Shown: one piece after another, positions 1 through 8,666 of the stretch | Numbering within the stretch: the stretch's first letter is position 1 | Layout: every line of letters starts with the position of its first letter | Source: Bacteroidaceae bacterium | GTDB taxonomy: Bacteria; Bacteroidota; Bacteroidia; Bacteroidales; Bacteroidaceae | DNA: 61,791 bases | NCBI GenBank assembly: GCA_017617335.1 | Contig: JAFZWK010000069.1 | Span: 1-61,791, forward strand | Reading direction: 5' to 3' | Position numbers and translations under genes: made by a program | The notes under the pieces: model-generated | Seen by the model: the letters and a program-made list of their open reading frames with translations, nothing else | Database searches by the model: none | What the model was told of the DNA's origin: nothing

Positions 1-64
1 AATGCAACAGTGCAACAGTGTCAATGTCCTCTGTCTTTTCTGATTTTGGTTGACTCGCTTTTTC
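1..64. other. left edge, non-coding
   Basis: No gene is visible in this short edge. It contains the direct repeat TGCAACAG twice in a row (about positions 3-18), followed by a related TGTCAATG. The sequence lies downstream of the esterase gene on the minus strand. I see no convincing terminator. Confidence 0.5.
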
Positions 65-940
65 TTATTTCTTCAGTATGAAACCCTTCAACCATTGGAT
101 GACTTCGCCGCGCCACTGGTCACCAAAAACATAGGAGGTGTTGCCGCAGAAACCGTGACCACCAGAGGGATACACGTGGAGGGAAGCGGGCACACCATTT
201 GCCACAAGTGCCTGGTAATAGATAATGGATTGGTAAACAGGAACCAGCCCGTCGTCAGTACAATGGAAGATAAGGGCTGGAGGGGTGTCCTTCGTCACCT
301 TCTTCTCGTTGCTGTACTCGTCGGCCAGTTCCCTGCTGGGATTCTTGCCCAGAAGATTGTCACGGCAGGCAGCGTGGGTATGGTCAGGGTCAAAGGAGAC
401 CAAAGGATAATAGAGAATGGTGAAGTCGGGCCTCTCCTCAGGCTTGGTGTAGTGGGTGGAGGTCATAGCAGCCAAGTGCCCGCCAGCCGAGCAGCCCTGA
501 ATGCCCAGAAGGTGGAAGCCGTATTCCTGCTGATGGGACTTCAGTATCTTCATGGCCTCGTGGACATCATCCAAGGGCACCTCCTTGTGTCCGTTGGGCA
601 AGCGATACTTGAGCACAGCATACACGATGCCGTTATCGAGGAACCACTGAGCCAGGTTGTGTCCCTCCGTGCCGATCCACACGTCGGTATAACCTCCGCC
701 AGGACAATCCAGCACGCAGATGCCGCAAGGATTCTTGGGGACATAGACGGTCAGGGTGGGGACGGTAACATTGTTGACATGAAGTCCAAGGTCATTCTCA
801 GGACCTGTCAACCCGTTGCTGGTGGGTGCCCCATTGGGCCACAGGCGGAAGGTGACGTTGGGTGTGGGGAACTGGGCAGAAGCTGCCGAGGAGCAGAGCA
901 ACAGAACCGCTCCAAGAAAAGAAGCAAACATCGTTTTCAT
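65..940 (-). CDS. secreted alpha/beta hydrolase, esterase type
   Basis: This is a 291-residue exported hydrolase of the alpha/beta fold, of the type often annotated as acetylxylan or feruloyl esterase or endo-1,4-beta-xylanase B-like esterase. It begins with a signal peptide (MKTMFASFLGAVLLLCSSAASA). An oxyanion-type stretch CPGGGY follows. The nucleophile sits in GCSAGG, the acid in CTDDG and the histidine in GGHGF, in that order, so the triad is complete. I chose the ATG at 940: an upstream GTG at 1033 would put about 30 residues before the signal peptide and would start upstream of the -7 box at 964-972. It is probably monocistronic and faces away from the GLUG protein gene. The acyl substrate cannot be told from sequence. 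Confidence 0.85.
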   Translation of the reverse strand: MKTMFASFLGAVLLLCSSAASAQFPTPNVTFRLWPNGAPTSNGLTGPENDLGLHVNNVTVPTLTVYVPKNPCGICVLDCPGGGYTDVWIGTEGHNLAQWFLDNGIVYAVLKYRLPNGHKEVPLDDVHEAMKILKSHQQEYGFHLLGIQGCSAGGHLAAMTSTHYTKPEERPDFTILYYPLVSFDPDHTHAACRDNLLGKNPSRELADEYSNEKKVTKDTPPALIFHCTDDGLVPVYQSIIYYQALVANGVPASLHVYPSGGHGFCGNTSYVFGDQWRGEVIQWLKGFILKK

Positions 941-963
941 ATACATGACATAAAGTTTCCATC

Positions 964-972
964 GCAAAGTTA
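964..972 (-). promoter_or_regulatory. Bacteroidetes -7 box for the esterase gene
   Basis: The minus strand reads TAACTTTGC, an exact match to TAnnTTTG, about 24 bases upstream of the chosen ATG at 940. This supports the short start of the hydrolase. Confidence 0.7.
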
Positions 973-1110
973 CATCTTTTTTTTGAATCACACACACGAG
1001 AAAAACACAAAATCGAAAAGAACTCACGCACACAGGCGCGCAGATTCATAAAATACGTTAAAACGGGAATTGCGAAAGGCCAAAAATCGGATATTCTAAA
1101 ATATTTTTTG

Positions 1111-1118
1111 TATCTTTG
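1111..1118 (+). promoter_or_regulatory. -7 box for the GLUG-repeat protein
   Basis: TATCTTTG matches TAnnTTTG. It leaves a leader of about 80 bases before the ATG at 1203, rich in A and T and ending in an A-run just before the start codon. Confidence 0.65.
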
Positions 1119-1202
1119 TCTATGATATGCGGCAATCTTTGTCCTGCATTGTCGGAAACACTTATTTGATAAATATATTTATTCACAAACAAAAAAAAAA
1201 TT

Positions 1203-4200
1203 ATGAAAAAAAGACTACTCTTTTTGCTATCTCTTATGATGGGATGCACAGGTCTTTGGGCTCAGTCCGCCCTGGACCAGTTGACCATCGTGGATGACGT
1301 TGTTCAGATTTCCTCGGCTGAGGATCTGGAAAACTTTGCGCAAGCTGTCAACGAAGGCAACCTGACGCTGGACGCTGTTCTGACAGCCGACATTGCCGAG
1401 TACACAGGCACGGCAGTTGCCTTGGAAGGTGAGGTCAATGCATACAGCGGCACCTTCGACGGCCAGTATCACACCCTCAACATCAACCTGACGACAACAG
1501 GTGCGAACTGGGGTCTGTTCCGCGCATTGAAAGGAACGGTGAAGAACCTGCACGTGAGCGGTCAGTTCAATGCTGCCCACAACCGCGTAGGTGTCATCGT
1601 GGGTGAAATCTTCGGCGGTACCATCGAGAACTGCTGGAGTTCGGCAGAAATCGCTGCGACCTTTGGCGGTGACGGTGCCATCTCTGGTATCTGCGGACGC
1701 GCCAGCGGTGCTGGAAGCACCATCCGCAACTGTATCTTCTCAGGTAACATAAACGGAGGTGAGACAGGAACCTACAACTGTGCAGGTATCGTAGGCTGGT
1801 GTCCCAACCCCATCAGCATCATAAACTGTGTCGCCACGGGAACCATCGAAACCAACCATGCTGGCAACGAACGCCCCATAGCACGCCATGCTGACGACAA
1901 CACGAACGCCCAGTGCTCGAACTGCTTCTATGTGGACCCCAACGGTACCTTGCTGAATGCAGGTGCTGAGCAGATAGATCCTGAATCAGTAGGGACTGGC
2001 GAGCTGTGCTACCTCATGAACTTCAATCTGGACTCCCCCGTCTGGTTCCAGACTTTGGGCGAAGACCCAGTGCCCGTGCCCTTCCCCTCTCACAAGGAAG
2101 TCTATCCCGTTGGCAATCTCCGTTGCGACGGCCATGCAGCAGACGGCGCCACCCTGACCTTCACCAACGACAAGAGTGCTGCAAGCACGCCTCCTGCCCA
2201 CCATTATGTTGACGGCATCTGCACCGTGTGCGGTCAGGCCGATCCCAGCATGGCAAACCTGGTGGACGGATACTACGAGATCGGCACACCTGAGCAGATG
2301 GCTTGGTTTGCTGCCAAGGTGAACAATGGGGACACGAGTGCAAACGGTAAGCTGATAGCTGACATTGAGCTACCTGCCGGCTTCACCCCAATAGGTAGCA
2401 GCAGCACCATCTATGCAGGTATATTTGACGGCCAGTATCACACGCTGGAGATCAACATGACAACACAGGATGCCAACTACGGCTTGTTCCGTGCATTGCA
2501 AGGAACGGTGAAGAACCTGCATGTGAGTGGCATCTTCACAGCTGCCAACAACCGCGTGGGTGTTATCGTGGGTGAAATATTCGGCGGTACCGTCGAGAGC
2601 TGTTGGGTATCAGCTGACATCGCTGCTGTCTTTGAAGGTGACGGTGCGATAGCCGGTATCTGCGGACGTGCCAGCGGTGCTGGCAGCACCATCCGCAACT
2701 GTGTCTTCTCTGGCAACGTGAGCGGTCCTGCTTGGAACTGCGCCGGCATCGTGGGATGGTGTCCCAACCTGATCGACATCCAGAACTGTCTGGTGACAGG
2801 TACGTTTGATACCGATCATAGCCAAGGAAACGCACGTCCCATCGCCCGTTATGATGCAGCCAACAACACGAATGCCAACTGCACGAACTGCTTCTATGTG
2901 AACCCCAACGGCTCAGACACGAACATCAACACGACTCAGGTGACAATGGAACAGGTGAGGAGCGGTGAGATGGCTCTGCTGCTGAACGAAATCTGCGGCG
3001 AAACCATCTGGTACCAGCGCATCGGCGAGGACGAGGTACCCTCTCCCATGCCCGATCGTGGTGTAGTTTACCAAATCAACAAGGTTTATGGCAATGCCTT
3101 CGACAGCGAAAGCTTCCAGAATTTCAAGGCTGCTGTCCTCGACGCAGAGAAAGATTACGCCGAGAATGTGATAGCCCAGACCTCTCTGAAAGAAGAATAT
3201 GCAGATGTTGTGGCCAACACGCTGAAAGGCAACAATATCGAAGAGTTCATGGCTGCCTGGGCAGAGATAGAGCCTCTCTATCAGCAAGTGGCTGAGAACG
3301 AAGCTGCCTATGCCGCTTACAAGGCCAAGGTGGAAGAAGTGATCAATGACCTGCAGAATAACGAGAACCTGCAGAACATAAAGCGTGACGAACTGGAGGA
3401 CTACCTGACAGAGTTTGAAGATCCTGGTGCACTCTACGCCAATGGTTCTGCTCCATACATCCTGGAAGAGCGTCAGCTGAATACTGAGGAGATAAAGTCA
3501 GAGACAGCAAAGATTGATGCCATGTACAATGCTGCGCTCACCTACGAGCCCGCTTCTGGCACAGACATCACCAAACTGCTCACCAATCCTGACTTTGCCG
3601 ACGGCTTCAACGGATGGCAGGGTACCGTAGGTACAAAATATGGCAGTGCTGCCGGCAGTAGTGTTCGTGCAGCCGAGTGCTACAGTGCAACAATGGATAT
3701 GTACCAGACACTCACCGGACTCCAGAACGGTGTCTATGAGCTGCAGGTGAATGGAGCCTTCCGTCCCTATCCTGGTGCAGACAACCTCTACAACACCAAC
3801 TATGCCGCCACGCTTTATGCCAACGGCATCCACAACTACTTCCAGGCCATCATCGAAGACATGATCCCTGTGGGTGAGGACATCGACGGATACAACTGCG
3901 ACCACTCAAGCGAATGGCCCGACTTCGAGGTGAAGGACATCAATGATGAAGTGGTTGGCTATGTGGTACATGGTATAGACGGATGCTGCTATGCCTTCCA
4001 GGCAGAGCGCTATTTCAACACCATCCTTTGCGAGGTAACCGATGGTACCTTGACCGTAGGTATCCGTCAGCCTGGCACTGGCCAGCAGCCTGAATGGTTG
4101 GGCTTCGGCAACCTGAAGCTTATCTATCACGGCACGAAGGACGAGGCCGACGAAGCCATGGAACGCGTACTGGAATCACAGATTGCACGTGCCACCACCA

Positions 4201-6470
4201 TTCTCGAGACCTATGAATACAGCTCTGGTCCTGACTATGCCACTTATCCCAACTTCTCCAAGGAACTCAAGTTGCAGCTTCAGGCAACCATCGAGGCTGC
4301 TGACGCAGCTTCCGACGTGAATGCCAAGTACGAGGCCATCCAGAAGTTCTCTGATCTCTTCCTGCAGATTTACGAGTGCAAGAAAGCCTACATCAACCTA
4401 TTGGATCAAGCAGAAAGATGCAACGATATCGCAGGCTCTATGGCCGACCTCTTGGATGCTTCTCAATTGAAGGAAGTCTATGATCTGATGGATAAACTCA
4501 ACGCGTGGTATGAAGACGGTACCGCCAGCTTGGAAGAGGCTCAGAAGAACTATACGAATGACTTCTCGTTCTTCATCAAGAATGTGGATGGCGTTTATCA
4601 GATAGGCTCTCCCGCTGATTTCATCCAGTTTACGACCATAGTGAACGGCGGCAAGCATGATGCCAACGCAGTCCTGACGGCTGACATAGATATGGATGGC
4701 CACGAATTCACGGCTATGGGTACCAATGCATCGGCAGACACATACTATGCTGGTACGTTCGATGGTCAGTATCACACCCTCAACATCAACATGACAACGC
4801 TGGAAACGAATTACGGTATCTTCCGCGCCCTGAGTGGAACAGTGAAGAACCTGCACGTGAGCGGTCTGTTCACAGCCGCCAACAACCGCGTGGGTGTTAT
4901 CGCTGGTGAAATGTTTGCCGGCACCATCGAGAACTGCTGGGTATCGGCCGACATCGCTGCCACATACAACGGTGACGGTGCCATCGCAGGTATTGCAGGA
5001 CGCAGTAGTGCCGATGGCAACATCATACGCAACTGTGCCTTCACAGGCAACATTAGCGGTATAGCATACAACTGTGCAGGTATCGTTGGATGGTGCGCCA
5101 ACCTGATTGACATCCAGAACTGTCTGGTGACTGCCATGTTCGATACTGATCAAACTCAAGGAAATGCACGCCCCATAGCACGTCATGATACAGGCAACTC
5201 GAACGGTGCTTGCGTGAATTGCTATTACGTGAATCCCAACGGCACGATAGCGAACGTGAACACCACACAGGTAACAGCTGAGCAATTACCCACTGGCGAA
5301 ATCTGTTTCTTGCTGAACGGCAATCAGAAGGACATCCAATGGACTCAGACCATAGGAACGGATGAGATTCCTGTGCCCTTCCTCAACAGAAGCACCGTCT
5401 ATATTCATGGCGATTTGAGTTGCGATGGCATCACTCCCAAGGAAGGCAGCGACGTATCTTATGCCAATACTCCTTGCACCACCATCGACAAGCACGACTT
5501 CGTAAACGGTGTGTGCACCAAGTGTGGTGCAGCTGATCCTGGTATGGCAGAACTGAAAGATGGCTACTATCAGATCAGCAATGCAGACCAGCTCGTTTGG
5601 TTTGCTGCTAAGGTAAATGGCGGTGAGACTGACCTCAATGCCCAAATCACTGCTGACATCGACTTGACCGAGATAGAATTCCCTGCCATCGGTTCATCAG
5701 ATGCACGCTACGCTGGTATCCTGGATGGCCAGAACCACACCATCACCATTAATCTGACAGCAACGGGCAGCAGCTACGGATTCGTTCGCTATCTGACCGG
5801 TACCATCAAGAACCTCCGCCTCGACGGAACTCTGAACACAGCCTTCAACAAGGTAGGTCCCTTCGTAGGAGAGAGCTTCGCTGGTACGCTGAAGAATTGC
5901 TGGAGCTCAGTGAACATAATCAGTACACAGGGTGGCGACGGAGCCATTTCAGGTCTGGTTGGTCGTGGCAGTGCCGATGGTACACTCATCGAGAACTGTC
6001 TGTTCTCAGGTACCATCACAGGTAACAGCTATAACAGCGCTGCCTTCATCGGATGGTCAGGAAGCAAATCAACAGTCCGCAACTCACTCTTCTCAGGAAG
6101 CATCGAGGTAGATGCCACTCAGGGTAATCCTTACGTCATCGCCCGCAATCCTGGTCAGGTAACTTGCGAAAACGTGTACTTCGTGAATCCTTTCGGAGAG
6201 GTGAACGAAGGCGCTGTTCAGATTACTGCCGATCAGGTAGCCAACGGTGAGGCACTCGCATTGCTCAATGAGGGTCAAGAGACTACTCAATGGTATCAGG
6301 CAGGAGAACTGGCTATCCCATTCCCAGCCTCATCGGCTGTTGAGAGCATTGCCAGCGACACCAAGACTGGAGATACCAGCATCTATAACCTGATGGGGCA
6401 GAAGATTCAGAAGGTTCAGACTTCTGGCATTTACATTACTGGTGGACGCAAAGTCTTCATCAAGAAGTAA
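1203..6470 (+). CDS. giant GLUG-repeat surface protein with C-terminal sorting-like tail
   Basis: This is a 1755-residue exported protein of unknown function. A signal peptide (MKKRLLFLLSLMMGCTGLWAQ) is followed by four long repeats. Each has a GQYHTLNIN-type strand, a (Y/W)GLFRAL-GTVKNLHVSG block, a GGTIENCW block and a GIVGWC block, the pattern of GLUG/beta-helix adhesins. They begin near bases 1460, 2430, 4763 and 5727. Units 1-2 and 3-4 are each about 965 bases apart and each pair is joined by a linker ending in CTVCG or CTKCG, so a two-unit block seems to have been duplicated. Between the blocks lie helical spacer sequence and a jelly-roll-like module starting at LLTNPDFADGFNGWQ. The C-terminus (NLMGQKIQ, then GIYITGGRKVFIKK) resembles the short tail of many Prevotella cell-surface proteins. 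It probably binds or displays something outside the cell; no catalytic motif is visible. Confidence 0.85.
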   Translation: MKKRLLFLLSLMMGCTGLWAQSALDQLTIVDDVVQISSAEDLENFAQAVNEGNLTLDAVLTADIAEYTGTAVALEGEVNAYSGTFDGQYHTLNINLTTTGANWGLFRALKGTVKNLHVSGQFNAAHNRVGVIVGEIFGGTIENCWSSAEIAATFGGDGAISGICGRASGAGSTIRNCIFSGNINGGETGTYNCAGIVGWCPNPISIINCVATGTIETNHAGNERPIARHADDNTNAQCSNCFYVDPNGTLLNAGAEQIDPESVGTGELCYLMNFNLDSPVWFQTLGEDPVPVPFPSHKEVYPVGNLRCDGHAADGATLTFTNDKSAASTPPAHHYVDGICTVCGQADPSMANLVDGYYEIGTPEQMAWFAAKVNNGDTSANGKLIADIELPAGFTPIGSSSTIYAGIFDGQYHTLEINMTTQDANYGLFRALQGTVKNLHVSGIFTAANNRVGVIVGEIFGGTVESCWVSADIAAVFEGDGAIAGICGRASGAGSTIRNCVFSGNVSGPAWNCAGIVGWCPNLIDIQNCLVTGTFDTDHSQGNARPIARYDAANNTNANCTNCFYVNPNGSDTNINTTQVTMEQVRSGEMALLLNEICGETIWYQRIGEDEVPSPMPDRGVVYQINKVYGNAFDSESFQNFKAAVLDAEKDYAENVIAQTSLKEEYADVVANTLKGNNIEEFMAAWAEIEPLYQQVAENEAAYAAYKAKVEEVINDLQNNENLQNIKRDELEDYLTEFEDPGALYANGSAPYILEERQLNTEEIKSETAKIDAMYNAALTYEPASGTDITKLLTNPDFADGFNGWQGTVGTKYGSAAGSSVRAAECYSATMDMYQTLTGLQNGVYELQVNGAFRPYPGADNLYNTNYAATLYANGIHNYFQAIIEDMIPVGEDIDGYNCDHSSEWPDFEVKDINDEVVGYVVHGIDGCCYAFQAERYFNTILCEVTDGTLTVGIRQPGTGQQPEWLGFGNLKLIYHGTKDEADEAMERVLESQIARATTILETYEYSSGPDYATYPNFSKELKLQLQATIEAADAASDVNAKYEAIQKFSDLFLQIYECKKAYINLLDQAERCNDIAGSMADLLDASQLKEVYDLMDKLNAWYEDGTASLEEAQKNYTNDFSFFIKNVDGVYQIGSPADFIQFTTIVNGGKHDANAVLTADIDMDGHEFTAMGTNASADTYYAGTFDGQYHTLNINMTTLETNYGIFRALSGTVKNLHVSGLFTAANNRVGVIAGEMFAGTIENCWVSADIAATYNGDGAIAGIAGRSSADGNIIRNCAFTGNISGIAYNCAGIVGWCANLIDIQNCLVTAMFDTDQTQGNARPIARHDTGNSNGACVNCYYVNPNGTIANVNTTQVTAEQLPTGEICFLLNGNQKDIQWTQTIGTDEIPVPFLNRSTVYIHGDLSCDGITPKEGSDVSYANTPCTTIDKHDFVNGVCTKCGAADPGMAELKDGYYQISNADQLVWFAAKVNGGETDLNAQITADIDLTEIEFPAIGSSDARYAGILDGQNHTITINLTATGSSYGFVRYLTGTIKNLRLDGTLNTAFNKVGPFVGESFAGTLKNCWSSVNIISTQGGDGAISGLVGRGSADGTLIENCLFSGTITGNSYNSAAFIGWSGSKSTVRNSLFSGSIEVDATQGNPYVIARNPGQVTCENVYFVNPFGEVNEGAVQITADQVANGEALALLNEGQETTQWYQAGELAIPFPASSAVESIASDTKTGDTSIYNLMGQKIQKVQTSGIYITGGRKVFIKK

Positions 6471-6486
6471 CCTCATAATTCTCATC

Positions 6487-6523
6487 AAGTGGTAGCGTCA
6501 AGAGACCCTTGTCGCTACCACTT
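6487..6523 (+). promoter_or_regulatory. 11-bp perfect inverted repeat between surface genes
   Basis: AAGTGGTAGCG (6487-6497) and CGCTACCACTT (6513-6523) are perfect complements separated by 15 bases. There is no T-run after the right arm, so it does not look like an intrinsic terminator. It sits 17 bases after the GLUG protein stop and 37 bases before the fasciclin start. An mRNA-processing or 3'-end-protecting stem is the simplest reading, allowing part of the transcript to continue into the next genes. Confidence 0.6.
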
Positions 6524-6560
6524 ACCATTAACATTCCAATCCCTCCTAAAAAACATCACC

Positions 6561-8666
6561 ATGAGAATGAGAAGGAATATATTCTTGCTTATAAGTGTCC
6601 TGATCCTATCAGGATGCACAGAGGAGATAGACAAATCGGCCCGTTACGTCTTCAAGGAAGTCACCATTACCGACTACCTGCAGAAACACGAGGAATACAG
6701 TCAATACATTGAACTGCTGAAAATAGTACCCGTTAGCGAACGAAGTGAGTCCTCCGTCTTTCAGCTACTGAGCGCGCGAGGCAATTACACGGTCTTCGCT
6801 CCGACTAACGATGCCATCCAAGACTTTCTCCAAAAGCTGACCGACAAAGAATTTATACCTGCCCCCTCATGGGATGCTTTCTCCGATAGCCTTAAACTGG
6901 ACTCTATCCAAAAGGTTATCGTCTACAACAGTATCATCGACAACGGGGATGACGAGGAAGGCATGCAGACCTTCGATTTCCCTGAAGAAAGTAACGGAGA
7001 GTTTCCGCAGGCAAACATGAATGACTTGAAACTCACCGTCTATTATCCCGCAGGAAGCCCTGACAGCATTTACATCAACCGGACCTGTGCCATCAACGTT
7101 CGAAACCGCGACATTCCTGCCATCAATGGATTCATTCACCAGATGGAAAATGTCATCGCTCCTGAAGAAATCACGCTGGCAGGTATCCTGACCAAGTACA
7201 TTCGAGGGGAACAGCAAGGCTTCCTCGTGATGGCAAAACTCTGCGATGTCTGCGGTCTGATGGACACATTGTCCAAGATTCGCGACGAGCGCTATGAGAA
7301 ACTCTATCAGTCAGGCCTCATCCGCGAAAAAATGCCAGCTAATGGTATGGCATCTGTGGAAACTGGTTATTCCTACACTCCTGAGCATCGCAAATACGGA
7401 TTCACCATCTTTGCTGAGCCTGATGAGTTCTGGGAGGAGCAGTTGGGTAAACCCGCTCAGGATATCTCGCCTGCCGATGTGCAGCAATGGGTGGAGCAAC
7501 AGGGATATTATCCTGAATTCCAAGCCACCAGCAATTACCGCGACTACAATAATCTGCTCTACCAATGGACCACATATCACGTCATTGGCTGGAAGTGTGC
7601 TCCAAATCGTCTCATCTTCCACTATTGTGAGTTTGGCTATGATTATCGGTACAGCAAGAACTACACAATCCCCGTGATGGAGTACTACACCACGATGGGC
7701 AAACGTCGACTGCTGAAACTATATGAGAGTCCAGAGGCAGGAGGAATCTTCCTGAACCGTTTCCCCATCGTAGACAACAGGCGCCGAGGAACTGGTCATG
7801 AAATAGGATGCGATGACGACAAAGTTGGCAACCGCATTTACACCGATGATCCGACGATGGAAAATCACAGCGGCATCAACGGTTACATCTACAGTATAGA
7901 CAAACCTCTGGCTTATAGCCAACAAGTCCGCAACAACCTGGGAAAGCAACGTATCCGCATGGATGCTATGAGTTGGTTCCAGGAGGCCATGAACAACGAC
8001 ATTCGTTGTATTCCTCTGAGCGATCCCATTCACGGATGGGTTCACTTCCCTGATGATTTGGAATACAAATATTTAGAGAACTTCAGTATCAACGAGGGCT
8101 CAACTTTTGTATATTGTAATGGCTACGGCCACAACTGGGGTTCCTATTGTGCTGATGAAATCAAGTGCGTGGGGCGCTGGGAACTTGTTTTCCGTCTGCC
8201 TCCTTTCCCAACAGGTGGCACTTGGGAGATACGCTATCGTGTCCTGTCAAATGGGAATCGTGGAGTTGCCCAAATCTATTTCGGCACCGATCCCGATAAC
8301 CTTCCCGTTGCAGATATTCCTGTTGACCTAACTATGGGAGGTGAAGATCCACGCACAGGATGGAGAGCTGACACAGACGACGAAGACTATAACGCTGAAA
8401 CCGATAAGCAGATGCATGCCAAGGGATTCCTGAAAGGCGAGAAATCAATCGACCGACTCAATGCAGCTTTGAACTCCCGCGTGAATGCAAGCAGCAACAT
8501 CGTACGTCATGTGATAGTACGTCAGACGATGGATCCTGACAAGACCTACTACATCAAGTTCAAGAGCGTACTGGACAGAACCACAGCTGAATTCTATATG
8601 GACGGGTTGGAATTCTGCCCCAAGACGGTTTACGACAATCCTGAGGAACCTGAAGATATATGGTAA
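6561..8666 (+). CDS. fasciclin-domain lipoprotein (paralogue 1)
   Basis: This is a 701-residue predicted outer-membrane lipoprotein. The lipobox is LILSGC, followed by acidic residues (TEE). The first 150 residues carry a fasciclin domain, with the diagnostic LLSARGNYTVFAPTNDAIQ. A second, divergent fasciclin-like part may start near the YGFTIFAEPDEFW stretch. The C-terminal part is unrecognised and ends with VYDNPEEPEDIW. The start at 6561 was chosen because the lipoprotein signal begins there; the frame extends to 6489 without a signal and through the inverted repeat. The stop overlaps the CotH start by 7 bases (ATGGTAA), which suggests translational coupling. The gene at 10827 is a clear paralogue of the same length with an almost identical last dozen residues. 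Confidence 0.85.
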   Translation: MRMRRNIFLLISVLILSGCTEEIDKSARYVFKEVTITDYLQKHEEYSQYIELLKIVPVSERSESSVFQLLSARGNYTVFAPTNDAIQDFLQKLTDKEFIPAPSWDAFSDSLKLDSIQKVIVYNSIIDNGDDEEGMQTFDFPEESNGEFPQANMNDLKLTVYYPAGSPDSIYINRTCAINVRNRDIPAINGFIHQMENVIAPEEITLAGILTKYIRGEQQGFLVMAKLCDVCGLMDTLSKIRDERYEKLYQSGLIREKMPANGMASVETGYSYTPEHRKYGFTIFAEPDEFWEEQLGKPAQDISPADVQQWVEQQGYYPEFQATSNYRDYNNLLYQWTTYHVIGWKCAPNRLIFHYCEFGYDYRYSKNYTIPVMEYYTTMGKRRLLKLYESPEAGGIFLNRFPIVDNRRRGTGHEIGCDDDKVGNRIYTDDPTMENHSGINGYIYSIDKPLAYSQQVRNNLGKQRIRMDAMSWFQEAMNNDIRCIPLSDPIHGWVHFPDDLEYKYLENFSINEGSTFVYCNGYGHNWGSYCADEIKCVGRWELVFRLPPFPTGGTWEIRYRVLSNGNRGVAQIYFGTDPDNLPVADIPVDLTMGGEDPRTGWRADTDDEDYNAETDKQMHAKGFLKGEKSIDRLNAALNSRVNASSNIVRHVIVRQTMDPDKTYYIKFKSVLDRTTAEFYMDGLEFCPKTVYDNPEEPEDIW

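Noticed and set aside
4398-5285. A 295-codon minus-strand frame
   Set aside because: It is opposite the GLUG repeats and shows no signal, domain or promoter of its own.
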